From NCBI GenBank assembly GCA_937127205.1, contig CAKZLS010000353.1:1-9033 (forward strand): 9,033 nt of DNA. The letters are read 5' to 3'. Of this stretch, positions 8,243 through 9,033 are shown one piece after another (position 1 is the first letter of the stretch; each line of letters starts with the position of its first letter). The stretch comes from an uncultured Rhodospirillales bacterium. Lineage in GTDB: Bacteria > Pseudomonadota > Alphaproteobacteria > Rhodospirillales > Defluviicoccaceae. Both the position numbers and the translations under genes were made by a program. A model generated the notes under the pieces. It did no database searches. It saw only the letters and a program-made list of their open reading frames with translations, and was not told where the DNA came from.

Positions 8243-8248
8243 ATTATA
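8243..8248 (-). promoter_or_regulatory. Candidate -10 box (TATAAT) of the operon promoter
   Basis: A consensus TATAAT lies on the minus strand 81 bases before the livG start, within an AT-rich block, and predicts transcription starting near 8236. No good -35 hexamer is present at 16-18 bases (GGTATA is found at 17), so the promoter may need an activator. The G+C drop around it compared with the coding region supports a regulatory role. Confidence 0.45.
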
Positions 8249-8292
8249 CTTGAAACCTTACTTTATATACCAGCAATCAAAAACTGTTAAAT

Positions 8293-8302
8293 ACAGCGCT
8301 GT
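8293..8302. promoter_or_regulatory. 10-bp perfect palindrome ACAGCGCTGT, candidate operator
   Basis: The palindrome is centred about 61 bases upstream of the start predicted from the TATAAT box, the usual distance for a class I activator site. A further CTGT (8284-8287) lies close by, giving CTGT-N5-ACAG next to the palindrome. No regulator family is recognised. Confidence 0.35.
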
Positions 8303-8377
8303 GTACACCTTCTTTTCTCACTGAACCTTAAGACGACGATCGAAGGCATGGTTGCCCGGCAAGCAAACCTGGCAGGA

Positions 8378-8456
8378 CACCAAATTCATCTTCACCCAAG
8401 ACTGCTTTGAGTCGCCATTTTTGGTTGTTTCAACCATCACCTAATTCATCGTTACC
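8378..8456. repeat. Pair of 19-base direct repeats 60 bases apart
   Basis: The copies at 8378-8396 and 8438-8456 agree at 16 of 19 positions around the core AATTCATC and are exactly 60 bases apart from start to start. Between them is a small perfect inverted repeat (TGGTTG-TTT-CAACCA, 8422-8436). They could be paired operator half-sites or remnants of a duplication. The function is unknown. Confidence 0.4.
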
Positions 8457-8459
8457 GCA

Positions 8460-8488
8460 ACCCTAATTAACGTTAACGTAAACGTCAA
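8460..8488 (-). promoter_or_regulatory. ACGT-rich pseudo-palindrome resembling a LiuR/MerR-type site, with possible second promoter
   Basis: On the minus strand 8485-8471 contains three ACGT cores repeated every 6 bases (ACGTTTACGTTAACG). The 16-base block 8467-8482 matches its own reverse complement at 14 of 16 positions, with perfect inner palindromes TTAACGTTAA and ACGTTAACGT. From memory, this pattern resembles predicted binding sites of LiuR, a MerR-family regulator of branched-chain amino acid and acyl-CoA catabolism in proteobacteria. It also lies between a good -35 (TTGACG, 8488-8483) and a weak -10 (TAGGGT, 8465-8460) with 17-base spacing, the place where MerR proteins act. It is about 300 bases upstream of livG. 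The identification is tentative. Confidence 0.4.
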
Positions 8489-8704
8489 TTGCATTCAGCG
8501 GCGGTTCTCGAAACTCGTGTTACATCGCAACCGGCTCCGGCGTACGCTCACCGTGGTTATCGACAAAAAGCCGGTAAAAACCGCTGTTTTCTCTCGTTCT
8601 TCTGAATTGGTCACATTGGGACATAAGCAACTCGGGTCGATCTTCGGGAGGAAAGAAGTCATCGCCAGTGGGTCGAATCGCATGTGCGCCGCAAACTGAG
8701 CCCT

Positions 8705-8720
8705 AAACCAATGCTGGTTT
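8705..8720. repeat. Inverted repeat AAACCA-ATGC-TGGTTT
   Basis: This is a perfect 6-bp inverted repeat with a 4-base spacer. There is no U-rich tail on either strand that would make it an intrinsic terminator. It may be a protein site or chance symmetry. Confidence 0.3.
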
Positions 8721-8990
8721 GTTGTGGATTGATCCAGGCGGACTTGTCGCGGGGAGGCAGAAGGTCCAAACCCGCGACAAACGGTCGAATGCCAGACGAG
8801 ATCTTCGCCGTAAGATCGCCGATAATATTCCGAGTTTCGGCGAGATTGAAGAAACGCCGACGACGCGCGGCCGATCTTGCTGTGAATATCCAGCGATAGG
8901 CCGCAGTCGTGCCTCGGATGCGCGGAGACGCGGTAGATTGGAACGCGCCACCGCAAAATTTTTCTCTATGACCTACATCGGCTTATACGG

Positions 8991-9004
8991 AACCCAATTG
9001 GGTT
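8991..9004. promoter_or_regulatory. 14-bp perfect palindrome AACCCAATTGGGTT
   Basis: The palindrome is exact over 14 bases. On the plus strand a TATAAC box (9017-9022) follows it by 12 bases, so it could be an operator over the -35 region of a rightward promoter for a gene beyond the window. A weak terminator stem for the same strand is an alternative (5-bp stem, pyrimidine-rich but mixed tail). The role is unproven. Confidence 0.35.
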
Positions 9005-9033
9005 ACGCTCTTTCTTTATAACATCCCTATTGA

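Larger units (their letters stand above)
8500..9033. other. Stretch without a supportable gene
   Basis: Open frames of 60-153 codons occur on both strands here, overlap one another, and are rich in Arg and Ser. None has a convincing ribosome site or a family motif that I recognise. Two symmetric elements stand out: AAACCA-N4-TGGTTT (8705-8720) and a 14-bp palindrome near the right edge. I see no tRNA, rRNA, CRISPR or complete insertion sequence. It may be intergenic DNA, or decayed remnants of a neighbouring gene beyond the edge. Confidence 0.5.

Noticed and set aside
8422..8436. Terminator hairpin in the upstream region
   Set aside because: The 6-bp stem has no U-tract on the downstream side of either strand.
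8495..8956. Minus-strand 153-codon frame upstream of the operon
   Set aside because: It has no ribosome site, no recognisable domain, Ser/Arg-rich composition, and several competing frames over the same bases; it cannot be excluded without a database search.
8517..9021. Plus-strand frames of 60-100 codons near the right edge, considered as a transposase remnant
   Set aside because: I could not match them to any transposase motif, and no matching terminal inverted repeats or target duplications are visible.

Overview
The window carries one long, tightly packed minus-strand operon, read from right to left (about 8160 down to 1). It encodes a complete branched-chain-amino-acid-type (Liv/HAAT) ABC importer with two acyl/aryl-CoA ligase family genes built into it. 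Transcription order is livG (ATPase), an AMP-forming long-chain-type acyl-CoA synthetase, livH (permease), livM (permease), a periplasmic substrate-binding protein, livF (ATPase), and a PaaK-like phenylacetate-CoA ligase homologue that runs off the left edge. Coding DNA is GC-rich (a sampled 60-base stretch inside livF is 67% GC). Gene content, signal peptide and base composition suggest a proteobacterium, most likely an alphaproteobacterium (Rhodospirillales or Rhizobiales-like). That placement is inference.

Layout: 1-962 PaaK-like ligase (3' end missing); 1041-1880 livF; 1881-1970 spacer with a strong stem-loop and a 12-bp tandem duplication; 1971-3257 binding protein with a clear Sec signal peptide; 3346-4425 livM; 4429-5322 livH; 5323-5378 spacer with a second GC-rich stem-loop; 5379-7334 acyl-CoA synthetase; 7334-8161 livG. 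LivG and the synthetase overlap by one base (TAATG), and livH and livM are 3 bases apart, so these pairs look translationally coupled. The Liv ATPases, the permeases and the synthetase all keep their family landmarks.

The right 870 bases (8162-9033) hold no gene I can support. They are much more AT-rich near the operon (51 of 120 bases G+C in 8221-8340) and are dense in small symmetric elements. These include a consensus TATAAT box facing the operon, an A-rich leader, a leader hairpin just before the livG ribosome binding site, a 10-bp palindrome, two 19-base direct repeats exactly 60 bases apart, and an ACGT-rich pseudo-palindrome resembling the sites of LiuR/MerR-type regulators of branched-chain acyl-CoA catabolism. 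This looks like the control region of the operon.

How the parts may work together (inference): the binding protein captures a carboxylate in the periplasm, LivH/LivM with LivG/LivF import it, and the embedded synthetase (perhaps with the PaaK-like protein) converts it to a CoA thioester, trapping it in the cell. This points to a carboxylic acid (aromatic, branched-chain or fatty acid) rather than a free amino acid as the cargo. The PaaK-like protein lacks a recognisable Ser/Thr/Gly phosphate-binding loop at the expected place, so its activity is an open question.
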